From Rhipidocladum racemiflorum (Eukaryota; Streptophyta; Magnoliopsida; Poales; Poaceae), in assembly GCA_036346355.1 (NCBI GenBank), contig CM070576.1, positions 50,639,712 through 50,703,711 of the forward strand: 64,000 nucleotides of DNA, written 5' to 3'. Position 1 is the first letter of the stretch, and every line of letters begins with the position of its first letter. Positions 32,701 to 45,351 of the stretch are shown here, in pieces. A program made the position numbers and the translations under genes. Below the pieces are notes generated by a model. The model was given only the letters and a program-made list of their open reading frames with translations, did not search any database and was not told the origin of the DNA.

Positions 32701-33986
32701 ATGATACTCCTCTCTCTCGCCCATCCTGGCAGCACCAAGATGTACCAGACCTTCGCAGTACCTCGTGGCTGGTATGAAGAAGGAGATCGCGGCTCATGTG
32801 GCGACATTGTGATGTGTGCCCGTGTCAAGGCCTGAACATCAAAGGCCACCGGATTACTTCACCATTGCAGATCCCTCGAGTGGAAGTGGGAAGAGATTGG
32901 GATGGATTTTATTACCGGTCTACCGAGGTCCTCCACCTGGTCACGACTCTATTTGGGTGATCATTGACCGTCTGACCAAGGTAGCTCATTTCATCCTATT
33001 CATACCACCTATTCTCGAGCCAAACTAGCGGAACTCTATTTGCGTAACATTGTTCGGCTCCATGGAGTTCCAAAAGTCATAGTCTCTCGACCGTGGTTCG
33101 CAGCTTCACCTCCAGATTTTGGGAGAGTTTGCAGTCCATTCTTGGCACTAAGCTATCCTTCAAGATCGCTTACCATCCCCAAACCGACGGACAGACGGAA
33201 AGGGCAAACCAAATCCTTGAAGACATGCTAAGGGCTTGTGTCTTTGTGCACAGCAAGTCGTGGGAGAAATGCTTGCCATTTGCCGAGTTCTCCTACAACA
33301 ACAGCCATCAAGTCGGGTCTTGAGATGTCGCCTTCGAGGCTCTTTATGGCAAGAAGTGCGTAACACCACCGCTTTTGGTCCGAGGTTGGTGAGAGGCAAT
33401 TCTTCGGGCCACCATGATTGAAGAGGCTGAAAGGCAAGTTAGCTTGATTCGAGACCTACTGAGAGAAGCCTGGCCTCGTCGAAGAGCTATGCCGATCGCC
33501 GACGCCGCGAGTTGAGTTTTGAGGTGGGTGACTTTGTTTATCTCAAGGTCTCGCCACTCGCGCAGTACTCGCAGATTTCAAGTCCATGAAGCTAGCCCCG
33601 CGATACATCGGTCCGCTCGGATTTATGAGAAGGTTGGTGATGTGCCTAATCGTCATGACCAACCGCCACATCTTACGGACATTCACGATGAGATCCACGT
33701 GTCCCAATTGAAGAAGAGTCTTCGGGGTCCATCGGAAGTTACCAACTTGGACCATCTTGATTTGCGACCTGATCTTTCGTGATCGAGAGTATCCATCCAG
33801 TATTCTCGAGACACCGAAAGGCCACACTCGCAAATAGGTTATCAAGATGCTCAAGGTCCAAAGGGAGCAACCATTCGTAAGATGAAGCCACGTGGGAGCG
33901 TTAAGACCATATTCAGGCTGATTTCCCCGTATTTCTTCGTGAGTATTATCAATCTAGAGGACGATTTTTTTGTAAGGGGGTTAGAC
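29739..33986 (+). pseudogene. Internal region 2: gag-pol remnant
   Basis: The order is as in internal region 1. The gag ATG is at 30195; gag core follows (about 30500-31010, with EAEDWLSDMEGKLELVGCTD intact), then zinc knuckle (about 31175-31230), RT (about 31245-31945), RNase H (about 32050-32410), integrase (about 32710-33440) and C-terminal domain (to about 33980). The protease is absent at the same place. The primer site at 29743 has lost one base within its CAG. Many short frame changes are present. The purine tract reads AAGGGGGTTAGAC. Confidence 0.85.
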
Positions 33987-36900
33987 TGTTATATCCCGAG
34001 TATTTCTTTTGTCAAGCCACTGTACATTTGTACTCAAACGCATTTGTTCAATAATACACTTGTGCTTGTGTATTTCCGTATCTTGAGTGAACATACTTGC
34101 TTGGGATCAGAAAGAACCCTTCAACTTAAGTAATTTCGCTCATAAGTAAATTCGAATTAGGTTGGGCAAGTGCTTGTGACCCTATTAACTTCCAAATACT
34201 TTGGAACAAGTAGTAATCAACCCTGGAAGCTTTAGCCGTCAAGGCCCAAGTTCAAAAGTTCTGGGATGTCCGGAGTATCCGGATCCACACTCGGAGTATC
34301 CGGATCCAACTCGGAATGTCCGGACAAAGTCCGAGTATCCGGATTGGGCTGGCCGAAGCTCCAACTAGAGTGTCCGGACCAATGTCCGAGTGTCCGGTTA
34401 GTGTTACAAGACCCCAACCCTGAGTCTCGGGTTGAGTCCGAGAGTCCTATTGGCGTGGGGTTTTGTATAAAAGTCCCATTTCGTGGCTCCCTTCCATTCT
34501 TTCTTCTTCTACTTTGGTTTCCCCACTTCCTTGGTGTTCTCTCCACCACCCCGAGCTCCTCTCCGGCGAGCCACCGGCCGGTAACCCTCCCCGGTGCCCT
34601 CCCCGGTGACTCCTCCATCTCGGTGTGCTCCTCCCCAAGCCGTCATTCCCCATCCTCCACCCGGCGTTGCTCCTCCTCCATCTTCCTTGGAGGTAAGCTT
34701 TTCTCTTAGGGTTTGATTCGCGGGATTCTTGGGTTCTAGAGTCGTTCATGGTGGGATTAGAACTTAGGTTTGGATTTGGGAGGCTAGGGTTGAACTTGGA
34801 TTCTAGGGTTTTGGGTGTAGTGGTTCTAGGGTTGAAAATGGGATTTGGATTAGTGAATGTGGTATGCTAGAGTGGTAGATCGGGTAGTAGTAATGTCGAT
34901 TTAAGAAGTTGTTGGTGTGAGTTAGAGGTTTGGCGGGTTAGCGACGTTTTCTCGTAGAATCGGCTAGCTCGGAGCTCCTTCCGGTTCGCTAGGTGTACGA
35001 AAGTCGTAGATCGGTCGCGGTGAAGTTGTAGGGAGTGGTAAGGTCTCCGCCTCCTCGCCGAGTTGGACCAAATGCCCTAGGACCGAGTATCCGGCATATG
35101 GTCCGAGTGTCCGGATTGTCCGAGTATCCGGACGAAACGGTCCGAGTGTCCGCCTATCCGGATTGTCCGGATGCAAAACCCGACCGTCCGGTTAGGGTCG
35201 TTTCCGTCCGGTCGTGTTGTGTTGTCCGAAAAGGCTGCTTTCTTCAGGGTTTCTTGGTTGTACTTCATTCTTGTGTATTGCATGCACTTCATGGTGCATT
35301 TAAAACTTTCTTTTGCTAAGTTGTATTTCTTTACATTGCTTTTGTTGCTTTGACCGATTAGAGGCTAGCGAGTCGGCCTAAGCCTCGAACAACCCGAGCA
35401 TCATCCCGACATCACCAAGTGCAACCACAAGGCAAGCACCTCCTTTGACCATCTTGAAACCTATATTTCACGATGTCTACTTTGATTTCTCAAACTATAT
35501 GCATTGTTTATATTCAAGAAATTGCTAGTTTGAGGGAATGGTAGATATACCCCGATTTGGTGGTTTCCCTCAATTAATTCCCTCGAGATCATTGATAACC
35601 TTAGTAGGGTTAGACAATTTAATAAAATGTCACTTGGGTATAAACGATTTAGTAATTGCATACGCTTAGACACTGCAATAGAGGTGAGCAAAGTCAGTCC
35701 TTACCAAATGCTCAAAATTATGATAAATGTAATTGGTTTGGGAAAAGTTTTGGAAATGTGAATCGTAAAGGTATATTGGTAAAATGTGAAGTGTCTAGTT
35801 GGTAATTAGACTTGGCGGGAGGTATAATATGTGCTAGTTAAACATGGTGGCGATTGGTTGGCGAGTTAAGTGGAGTTCCCGCTTGAGTCACTAGGCAAAA
35901 ATATAAGGACCGAACTTGTGACGGTTTTTGAATTGAACACCGTGCAACCGCAAGAATGCTGGGATGGGGCAGCCTATTCTAGTACTTGAAGTGTGAGGAT
36001 AGCCATGCCTGTTGGTAGGTCAAGAGTGGACCTTTTCCTGTGTTGAGCAAATAAGCGCGGTGTGTGTGTCCTCACGACCGTATGCGCCTTCGTGTGTGCG
36101 CTTGTACTTTGCAGCAGGGAATCGCTCCGATTCATGTTTGTTGATACAACGGTGTACGCCTTGCTATGGGGTAATGCCGCTGGCCAACAATTCGCCGTCG
36201 TCACGATGAGTATTCCGTGGCCGCTGAGTGGTGGTTGGCCTCTTATCGCCATAGTAGTGGATTTGTCGTCCACCGTGCCGGGGTGTGGCTATAACCTCAA
36301 CGATGGGAAAGAATAGATCATTCTTGTATATCGGATACCTCGTGGTATCGCGTGTACCTGGATGACAGGGATGCAAGTCCGAGTTGTGTTTGGGTAAAGT
36401 GCGCAAACTCTGCAGAGTATCAAATAATTCTAATCGATTAGCCGTGTGCTCACGGTTATGAGCAATCTTCTCTAATCATATCAAGTATAGAGATTTGGTT
36501 TGGTTTTGAAAATGAAAATCTATTCGAGTCGGTATAAAGTATGTGGTGGAATGGTACTTGATGGAATTGTGGATATGTGTATATGATTCTCGATGGGATT
36601 ATGAGTATGTATGGATGTCGATTCGTATCGATTGCGACCATGGATGGTGGCAATTGTGGAGCTCGATTGTTACATTATCGTAAATATGTTTTATTCAAAC
36701 TGCTGTCTTTCAAATTAAGTATTACTTTTCGATGAACTATTTTAAATCCAAATTTTCGCAATTAACCAGTGTAGAAGCTTTATCTGTTGAATCAGCTGCA
36801 TTTATTTATATTTCCATACACTAAAGTCTTGCGAGTACATACGTGTACTCACCGCTGTCGCTTAACCCTTTTTCCACAGAGGAAGGTAATGATGATGTCA

Positions 36901-37309
36901 GGATGATGGCGAACCCCTTTTACTGCGAGTGTTGCGGCCAGAGTCCCTCCTCCAGCCAAGAGCTTTGTGGGTGGTCAAGACCGCGCTTGGTTGTCTTTCT
37001 TTTGTTTCCGCTGTCGCTTTACTTCTTTTGGATTATGTAATGTACTCGTGTAAGATTTACACCCCGTTATGTAAATTACCTTAGTTTATATTTCCGTGCA
37101 TTGATACTCGGGTTGTGGAGTACGCGATATCGGGCTATCGATCCAGGGATCCAGATCGATGTCTGACAGCACCGGTCCGGTTAAGCTAAGGTTCGATCCG
37201 TCGATCGAATTTTTAGGTTCAGATCTTGATGTCGAGGCTTCCTGTTGTTATACGGTGCTATACGCCATGATGAGGCAGTCTGATGCAGTATAGGAAGAGG
37301 GTCCTCACA
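33987..37309 (+). repeat. LTR 3 of the gypsy array
   Basis: Length is 3,323 bp, with a TATAAAAG box at 34466-34473. It shares variants with LTR 4 (gattcgcggg, gtcgttcatgg, gaggctagcg, agtcagtcc) rather than with LTRs 1 and 2. It starts TGTTATATCC instead of TGTAATATCC. Confidence 0.9.
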
Positions 37310-40300
37310 GCGTTGGTATCGTGAGCCATTGACCGCAGGAGGACTTAGTTAGCCCGGACGTTAGACTTAGGGGATGATTTTTCTTCTCAAAATTTATTTT
37401 GAAGTACAAAACTCTATTTTCAAAGTGTAGAATGCTATTCTTGTCCATTCTATAGCTTTTCGCTTATCTACTCTTCAAAATGAATCTGATCTTAATCCAA
37501 ATTTCAAAAATTTGTTTCCTTCTTCTATCTTGTTCAAAAGGATTAAGAGGAATGCGGTTTTAGCTAAGAATGGGTTAAGGATAGATGTTTGTGGTTGTAA
37601 TTAGGGGTTATTTGTCGCTTTCCTGAGTTGGTTTTTGAATTGGTTCTTATGCTTCTTTGAATGAATGCTTGTAGTGTGTTTGTGTTTGTGAGTGCATCCT
37701 TTGGGATCAATCATTACGCACTTGATTTGCCTGATTAGTTGACTCATTGTGCATTTCAGATGCCTCCCAGAAGGAGAATAGCAGTTCGTGCGCTTCCAGA
37801 TGATCTTTGGAGAGCGTGGCAAAGGCTTGATGGGAGCGGGGCCCAACGATCGCGGGTCCCTACTGGTGGGTCAGTGGGTTCGATCCTCGGCTACATGCCC
37901 AGAGTGAGGAGCTCCTCCACCTCCTCCTGCTCCCGATATGGCTGCACTCATGTTGCGGGCACTCGGCTCATGGAGCCGATGGTCCAGGCTGTCCAGGGCA
38001 AAGAATACCAGCAATGGCTAGCCTCTCGGTTGTCGGAGTTCCAAATGAACTCGACCGCCGAGCTTTTCTTCAGCTACAGATCCGATGGAGGCAGAGGATT
38101 GGCTTAGCGACATGGAGGAAGTTGGAGTTAGTCGGTTGCACCGATGCGGAGAAGGTTCAAGACACCGCCTACTACCTCCAGTGGACCAGCCTTTCTGCAG
38201 TGGAGGCCTTCAGTGGTCGTTCGCCTCGCAGATCAGGTCACCACATGGGCGAGTTCAAGGCGCCTTTCGCTCCTTCCATGTTCCCAATGGCTTGATCGAG
38301 ATCAAGAAGCGGAGTTCTACGACCTTCGCCAGGGTCTATGGCGTTGATGGACTACCTCCACCGCTTCAACCATTTGTCACGCTATGTTGTCGATGAGGTG
38401 ACCACCGAGGCTAGGAGAGTGACATTGTTCAAGGAGCACCTCACCGAGGAGATCCGTTTCCAGCTCGCCGGTCATGACATTCCTAGCCTGCAGGTCTTGG
38501 TGGGCAAGGCCATTAGCATTGAGGATGGCGCCAAGGCGCTTATGGAGAGCCGCAAGCGCAAGTGGGCAGCTCGGGCCGGGCCAGCGGACCTTCCAGACTT
38601 CGCACCTTCACTCCTCGGCCTCCGCCTTCGCGCCGATTCAGAGGTCCTGAGGCTTACCTCCTCGCCTGCACTTGAGTTCGGTGCACGATCACCTAGCCGC
38701 CAAGATAGCTTGGGGTCCCGAATCCATTTGGCCATATCACTTGCTTCTCCTGCGGGCCGGAAGGGCCACTTCGCGATGCTCTGCTCGAGCAGCGGTGAAA
38801 GGACAGCTCAAGGAGCGATTAGAGAAGGGGTTCATTCGTCCCTGGCTTCTTCTCTGGGCAGCCCGATTCTGTTTGTGAAGAAGAAAGACGGCACTCTTCG
38901 CATGTGCGTTGATTAATGGCCGTTGAATGAGGTCACTTTGTCAAGAACAAGTATCCTCTCCTCGGATCGATGATTTGTTTGACCAATTAGGCGGAGCTCG
39001 AGTTTTCTCCAAAATAGACTTGAGATCCGGCTATTTTCAGCTCAAGATCCGTCCGGAGGATATCGTGAAGACCGCATTCACCACTCGCTACGGTCTGCAG
39101 ACGAGTACACGCTTGTTTCGCTTTGGCCTCACCAATGCACCAGCCACCTTCATGAATCTGATGAACAAAGTCTTCATGGAGTTCCTTGATAGATTTGTGG
39201 TGGTGTTCATTGATGACATCCTCATATACTCTAAGGATGATGATGAGCACGCACTTCACTTGCATATGGTGCTTAGCAAGCTTCGCGAGCATCGCTTGTA
39301 TGCCAAGTTCGATGAAGTGCGAGTTCGCTCAAGCAAGTGGAGTTTCGGGGCATGTCCCGTCAGAAGGTGGGGTAGCGATTGATCCACGCAAGGTACAAGA
39401 CGTACTCAATTGGGAGCAGCCCCGCAATGTCCCTGAGATTCGGAGTTTTCTCGGTCTTGCCGGATACTATCGCCGGTTTATCGAGAATTTCTCCAAAATT
39501 TCTAAACCATTGTCGGCGCTACTCAAGAAGGAGAAGAAATATGAATGGTCACCTGATTGTGAGTCCAGTTTCAGAGTCGAAGAATAGACTCACCACCGCA
39601 CCGATGTTGGTCCTTCCCGACATTCACAAGAACTTCGATGTCTATTGTGATGCATCCCGTCTTGGACTTGGTTGTGTGTTGATGCAGGAGGGCAAAGTGG
39701 TTGCTTATGCTTCTCGACAGCTAAAGCCTCATGAAGCCAATTACCCGACGCATGATTTGGAGCTTGCAGCTGTTGTTCATGCTCTCAAGTTGTGGCGACA
39801 TTATCTCGTAGGAAACAGATGTGAGATCTACACCGACCACAAAAGCTTAAAGTACTTCTTTTCGCAGCCAGATCTGAATTTGAGACAGCGTCGATGGCTA
39901 GAGCTGATCAAAGACTATGATTTGGGTATTCATTACCATCCTGGCAAGGCGAATGTGGTTGCAGATGCCCTCAGTCGCAAGCTGCACACCGTGAATGCCT
40001 TGGGTGTCATTGGCCAGTCTCAGCTGGTTGAAGAGTTTCAGAAGCTCAATCTAGAAGTGGTTGAGTATGGTTACGTTTCTGCTTTAGCCGTACAACCCAC
40101 TCTAGAGTCTCAGATTCAGGCAGCTCAACTACAAGATGATGCTGTGATTGAGATTAGACGCCAGTTGACTGAAAATGGCGCATCTCCAGGTTTTTCTGTG
40201 AAGTCCAATGGGCTGATCTTGCATGGGCAGCAGGTGTATGTCCCTGATAATGTTGAGATCAAGGGGTTGATCCTGTCAGAAGCTCATGATACTCCTCTCT

Positions 40301-41558
40301 CTGTCCATCCTGGCAGCACCAAGATGTACCAGGACCTTCGCAGGCAAGTCTGGTGGCCAGGTATGAAGGAGGAGATCGCGGCGCATGTGGCGACATTGTG
40401 ATGTGTGCCAGCGTGTCAAGGCCGAACATCAAAGGCCACCGGATTACTTCACCATTGCAGATCCTCGAGTGGAAGTGGGAAGAGATTGGGATGGATTTTA
40501 TTACCGGGTCTACCGAGGTCCTCCACCGGTCACGACTCTATTTGGGTGATCATTGACCGTCGACCAAGGTAGCTCATTTCATCGATTCATACCACCTATT
40601 CTCGAGCCAAACTAGCGGAACTCTATTTGCGAGAACATTGTTCGGCTCCATGGAGTTCCAAAAGTCATAGTCTCTCGACCGTGGTTCGCAGATTCACCTC
40701 AGATTTTGGGAGAGTTTGCAGTCCATTCTTGGCACTAAGCTATCCTTGATCGCTTACCATCCCCAAACCGACGGACAGACGGAAAGGGCAAACCAAATCC
40801 TTGAAGACATGCTAAGGGCTTGTGTGTCGTACTACTGACAAGTCGTGGGAGAAATGCTTGCCATTTGCTGAGTTCTCCTACAACAACAGTCATCAAGTCA
40901 GTCTTCAGATGTCGCCTTTCGAGGCTCTTTATGGCAAGAAGTGCAGAACACCACTGCTTTTGGTCCGAGGTTGGTGAGAGGCAATTCTTCGGCCACCATG
41001 ATTGAAGAGGCCGAAAGGCAAGTTAGCTTGATTCGAGACCGGTGAGAGAAGCTCGCCTCGCCGAAGAGCTATGCTGATCGTCGACGCCGTGAGTTGAGTT
41101 TTGAGGTGGGTGACTTTGTTTATCTCAAGGTCTCGCCACTCCGCGGTACTCGCATGATTTCAAGTCCGCTGGAAGCTAGCCCCGCGATACATCGGTCCGT
41201 TCGGATTTTTGAGAAGGTTGGTGTTGTGGCTTATCGGCTTGAGCTACCGCCACATCTTTCGGACATTCACGATGTGTTCCACGTGTCCCAATTGAAGAAG
41301 AGTCTTCGGGTTCCATCGGAAGTTACCCAATTGGACCATCTTGATTTGCGGCTGATCTTTCAGATCGAGTATCGATCGTATTCTCGAGACAGTGAGCGTC
41401 ACACTCGCAATCAGGTTATCAAGATGCTCAAGGTCGATGGAGCAACCATTCGTAAGATGAAGCCACGTGGGAGCGTGAAGACCATATTCAGCGAGAATAC
41501 CCGAATTTCTTGAGAGAATTAGCAATCTCGAGGACGAGATTTTTGTAAGGGGGTAGAC
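37310..41558 (+). pseudogene. Internal region 3: best-preserved gag-pol remnant
   Basis: Gag begins at the ATG at 37760 (MPPRRRIAVRALPDDLWRAW). The retrotransposon gag core spans about 38080-38570 (EEIRFQLAGHDIPSLQVLVG). A CCHC knuckle (CFSCGRKGHFAMLC in a shifted frame) lies near 38735-38785. RT covers about 38805-39510 with the FIDDIL catalytic motif. A 340-codon open frame at 39379-40401 runs from the end of RT through RNase H (TDHKSLKYFFSQPDL) to the integrase HHCC finger. The integrase core and a chromovirus-like C-terminus reach 41555. The frame around the second catalytic Asp of integrase (near 40675) is shifted identically in all three copies. Protease is missing. Confidence 0.88.
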
Positions 41559-44500
41559 TGTAATATCCCGAGTATTTCTATACTCAAGCCAGCTTTGTAC
41601 ATTTGTACTCAAACGCTGTTCAATAATACACTGCGTGCTTGTGTATTTCCGTATCTTGAGTGAACATACTTGCTTGGGATCGTAAAGAACCCTTCAACTT
41701 AAGTAATTTCGCTCATAAGTAAATTCGAATTAGGTTGGGCAAGTGCTTGTGACCCTATTAACTTCCAAATACTTTGGAACAAGTAGTAATCAACCCTGAA
41801 GCTTTAGCCGTCAAGGCCCAAGTTCAAAAGTTACGGGATGTCCGGAGTATCCGGATCCACACTCGAGTATCCGGATCCAACCCGGAATGTCCGACAAAGT
41901 CCGGAGTATCCGGATTGGGCTGGCCGAAGCGCTCCAACTCGGAGTGTCGGACCAATGTCCGGAGTGTCCGGTTAGTGTTACTGAAGACCCCAACCCGAGT
42001 CTCGGGTTGAGTCCGAGAGTCCGGTATTGGCGTGGGGTTTTGTATAAAAGTCCCATTTCGTGGCTCCTTCCATTCTTTCTTCTTCTACTTTGGTTTCCCC
42101 ACTTCCTTGGTGTTCTCTCCACCACCCCGAGCTCCTCTCCGGCGAGCCACCGGCCGGTAACCCTCCCCGGTGCCCTCCCCGGTGACTCCTCCATCTCGGT
42201 GTGCTCCTCCCCAAGCCGTCATTCCCCATCCTCCACCCGGCGTTGCTCCTCCTCCATCTTCCTTGGAGGTAAGCTTTTCTCTTAGGGTTTGATTCGCGGG
42301 ATTCTTGGGTTCTAGAGTCGTTCATGGTGGGATTAGAACTTAGGTTTGGATTTGGGAGGCTAGGGTTGAACTTGGATTCTAGGGTTTTGGGTGTAGTGGT
42401 TCTAGGGTTGAAAATGGGATTTGGATTAGTGAATGTGGTATGCTAGAGTGGTAGATCGGGTAGTAGTAATGTCGATTTAAGAAGTTGTTGGTGTGAGTTA
42501 GAGGTTTGGCGGGTTAGCGACGTTTTCTCGTAGAATCGGCTAGCTCGGAGCTCCTTCCGGTTCGCTAGGTGTACGAAAGTCGTAGATCGGGTCGCGGTGA
42601 AGTTGTAGGGAGTGGTAAGGTCTCCGTCTCCTCGTCGAGTTGGACCAAATGCCCTAGGACCGGAGTATCCGGGCATACGGTCCGGAGTGTCCGGCCTATC
42701 CGGACTGTCCGGATGCAAAACCCGACCGTCCGGTTAGGCCGTTTCGTCCGGCCGTGTTGTGTTGTCCGAAAAGTCGTCGTTTCTTGAGGGTTTCTTGGTT
42801 GTACTTCATTCTTGTGTATTGCATGCACTTCATGGTGCATTTAAAACTTTCTTTTGCTAAGTTGTATTTCTTCTGCTGCTTTTGTTGCTTTGACCGATTA
42901 GAGGCTAGCGAGTCGGGCTTCGCCTCGAACAACCCGAGCATCATCCCGGACATCACCGAAGTGCAACCACAAGGCAAGCACCTCCTTTGACCATCTTGAA
43001 ACCTATATTTCACGATGTCTACTTTGATTTCTCAAACTATATGCATTGTTTATATTCAAGAAATTGCTAGTTTGAGGAATGGTAGATATACCCTGATTTG
43101 GTGGTTTCCTCAATTAATTCCACGAGATCATTGATAACCTTAGTAGGGTTAGACAATTTAATAAAATGTCACTTGGGTATAAACGATTTAGTAATTGCAT
43201 ACGCTTAGACACTGCAATAGAGGTGAGCAAAGTCAGTCCTTACCAAATGCTCAAAATTATGATAAATGTAATTGGTTTGGGAAAAGTTTTGGAAATGTGA
43301 ATCGTAAAGGTATATTGGTAAAAATGTGAAGTGTCTAGTTGGTAATTAGACTTGGCGGGAGGTATAATATGTGCTAGTTAAACATGGTGGCGATTGGTTG
43401 GCGAGTTAAGTGGAGTTCCCGCTTGAGTCACTAGGCAAAAATATAAGGACCGAACTTGTGACGGTTTTGAATTGAACACCGTGCAACCGCGCAATGTCGG
43501 GATGGGGCAGCCTATTCTAGTACTTGAAGTGTGAGGGGATAGCCATGCCTGTTGGTAGGCCGAAGAGTGGACCTTTTCCTCGTGTTGAGCGATCAAGCGC
43601 GGTGTGTGTGTCCTCACGACCCGCCGTATGCGCCTTCGTGTGTGCGCTTGTACTTTTGGCAAGCAGGGAATCGCTCCAGTTCATGTTTGTTGATACAACG
43701 GTGTACGCCTTGCTATGGGGTAATGCCGCGGCCAACAATTCGCCGTCGTCACGATGAGTATTCCGTGGCGCTGAGTGGTGGTTGGCCTCTTATCGCCATA
43801 GTAGTGGATTTGTCGTCACCGGTCTTTGAGGTGTGGCTATAACCTCAACGATGGGAAAGAATAGATCATTCTTGTATATCGGATACCTCGTGTATCGCGT
43901 GTACCCTGGATGACAGGGATGCAAGTCCGAGTTGTGTTTGGGTAAAGTGCGCAAACTCTGCAGAGTATCAAATAATTCTAATCGATTAGCCGTGCTCACG
44001 ATTATGAGCAATCTTCTCTAATCATATCAAGTATAGAGATTTGGTTTGGTTTTGAAAATGAAAATCTATTTCGAGTCGGTATAAAGTATGTGGTGGAATG
44101 GTACTTGATGGAATTGTGGATATGTGTATATGATTCTCGATGGGATTATGAGTATGTATGGATGTCGATTCGTATCGATTGCGACCATGGATGGTGGCAA
44201 ATTGTGGAGCTTCAGATTGTTACATTATCTTTGTAAATATGTTTTATTCAAACTGCTGTCTTTCAAATTAAGTATTACTTTTCGATGAACTATTTTAAAT
44301 CCAAATTTTCGCAATTAACCCATGTAGAAGCTTTATCTGTTGAATCAGCCGCATTTATTTATATTTCCATACACTAAAGTCTTGCGAGTACATACGTGTA
44401 CTCACCGCTGTCGCTAACCCTTTTTCCACAGAGGAAGGTAATGATGATGTCCCGGATGATGGCGAACCCCTTTTCTGCGAGTGTTGCGGCCGTAGTCCCT

Positions 44501-44866
44501 CCTCCCTCACAAGAGTCTCGTGGGGTGGTGTACCGCGCCGGGTTGTCTTTCTTTTGTTTCCGCTGTCGCTTTACTTCTTTTGGATTCTGTAATGTACTCG
44601 TGTAAGATTTACACCCAGTTATGTAAATTACCGTAGTTTATATTTTCGTGCATTGATACTAGGGTTGTGGAGTGCAGCGATCTTGGAGCTCTTGATCCAG
44701 GGATCGAAGATCGGATGCGTCTGAGCACCGGTCCGGTTAAGGGTTCGATCCCGTCGATCGAATTTTTAGGTTCAGATCTTCGGTGTCGAGGCTTCCTGTT
44801 GCTATACGGTGCTATACGCTACAGTAGACGGCGTACAGTACGGTATAGGAAGAGGGGGTCCTCACA
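41559..44866 (+). repeat. LTR 4 of the gypsy array
   Basis: Length is 3,308 bp, with a TATAAAAG box at 42043-42050. It is closest to LTR 3. The second TCCGGA block is shortened by about 35 bp around 42690. It ends CTCACA at 44866, followed by attgt, which does not match the left flank of LTR 1. Confidence 0.9.
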
Positions 44867-45351
44867 ATTGTTAACCCTGTTTCTCATTCTTTCTTCTTTC
44901 TTCTTTGTTTTTTTGCAAATATGTGCTTATATCCTTGACAAGACGTATTACCTATCAAATCAAATGTGTTAGCGGTCAGAATCCAGGAGGGGACAGATGA
45001 AACGCACCCCTGGTGGTACAACACTCACGGCTCACTGCTCCGCTACGATTTGCGGGTGACGTTCTTGCAGACGGGAGGGAGAAGTTTCAGCGAGAGAGAA
45101 GCGAACAAAATCCAAATCCCTGGAAAGGTGGTGGTTGCGCTAGCCTGCGACAGATTGTTATTAAGCGGGGCTAACCTAAACCCTAGGAGATCTGAGGAAG
45201 ATCCCTGATGGCCCCCACGTACACCCTCCTCCCCTGCTTTTGTCGACAGTCGCACACACCATGGATTTATGGATTCGTTGCCGCTCGGAACCACCACCAC
45301 CCAAGCTAGGGTTATCTATGGGTATCATGTGACAGACAGCCTCAGTTTCCG
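44867..45351. other. Intergenic, nothing recognised
   Basis: A pyrimidine-rich start is followed by mixed sequence with small open frames on both strands (44966-45208 plus, 45043-45300 minus), neither recognisable. No transposon ends were found. Confidence 0.45.

Larger units (their letters stand above)
18835..44866 (+). mobile_element. Tandem array of Ty3/gypsy retrotransposons (4 LTRs, 3 internals)
   Basis: Four LTRs (18835-22163, 26411-29738, 33987-37309, 41559-44866) alternate with three internal regions of 4.25 kb in one orientation, with a period of about 7.57 kb. LTRs start TGTAATATCCCGAG and end GGTCCTCACA. Each is followed by a primer site matching initiator tRNA-Met (TGGTATCAGAGCC, exact at 22168-22180), and each internal ends with a purine tract (AAGGGGG) before the next LTR. 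Pol order is RT, RNase H, integrase, which is Ty3/gypsy, and the C-terminal ATWEREDHIQ-type motif suggests a chromovirus, probably Tekay-like. The outer flanks (aaagt and attgt) do not match, so no target duplication is visible. Such arrays usually arise by unequal recombination between LTRs. Confidence 0.9.
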
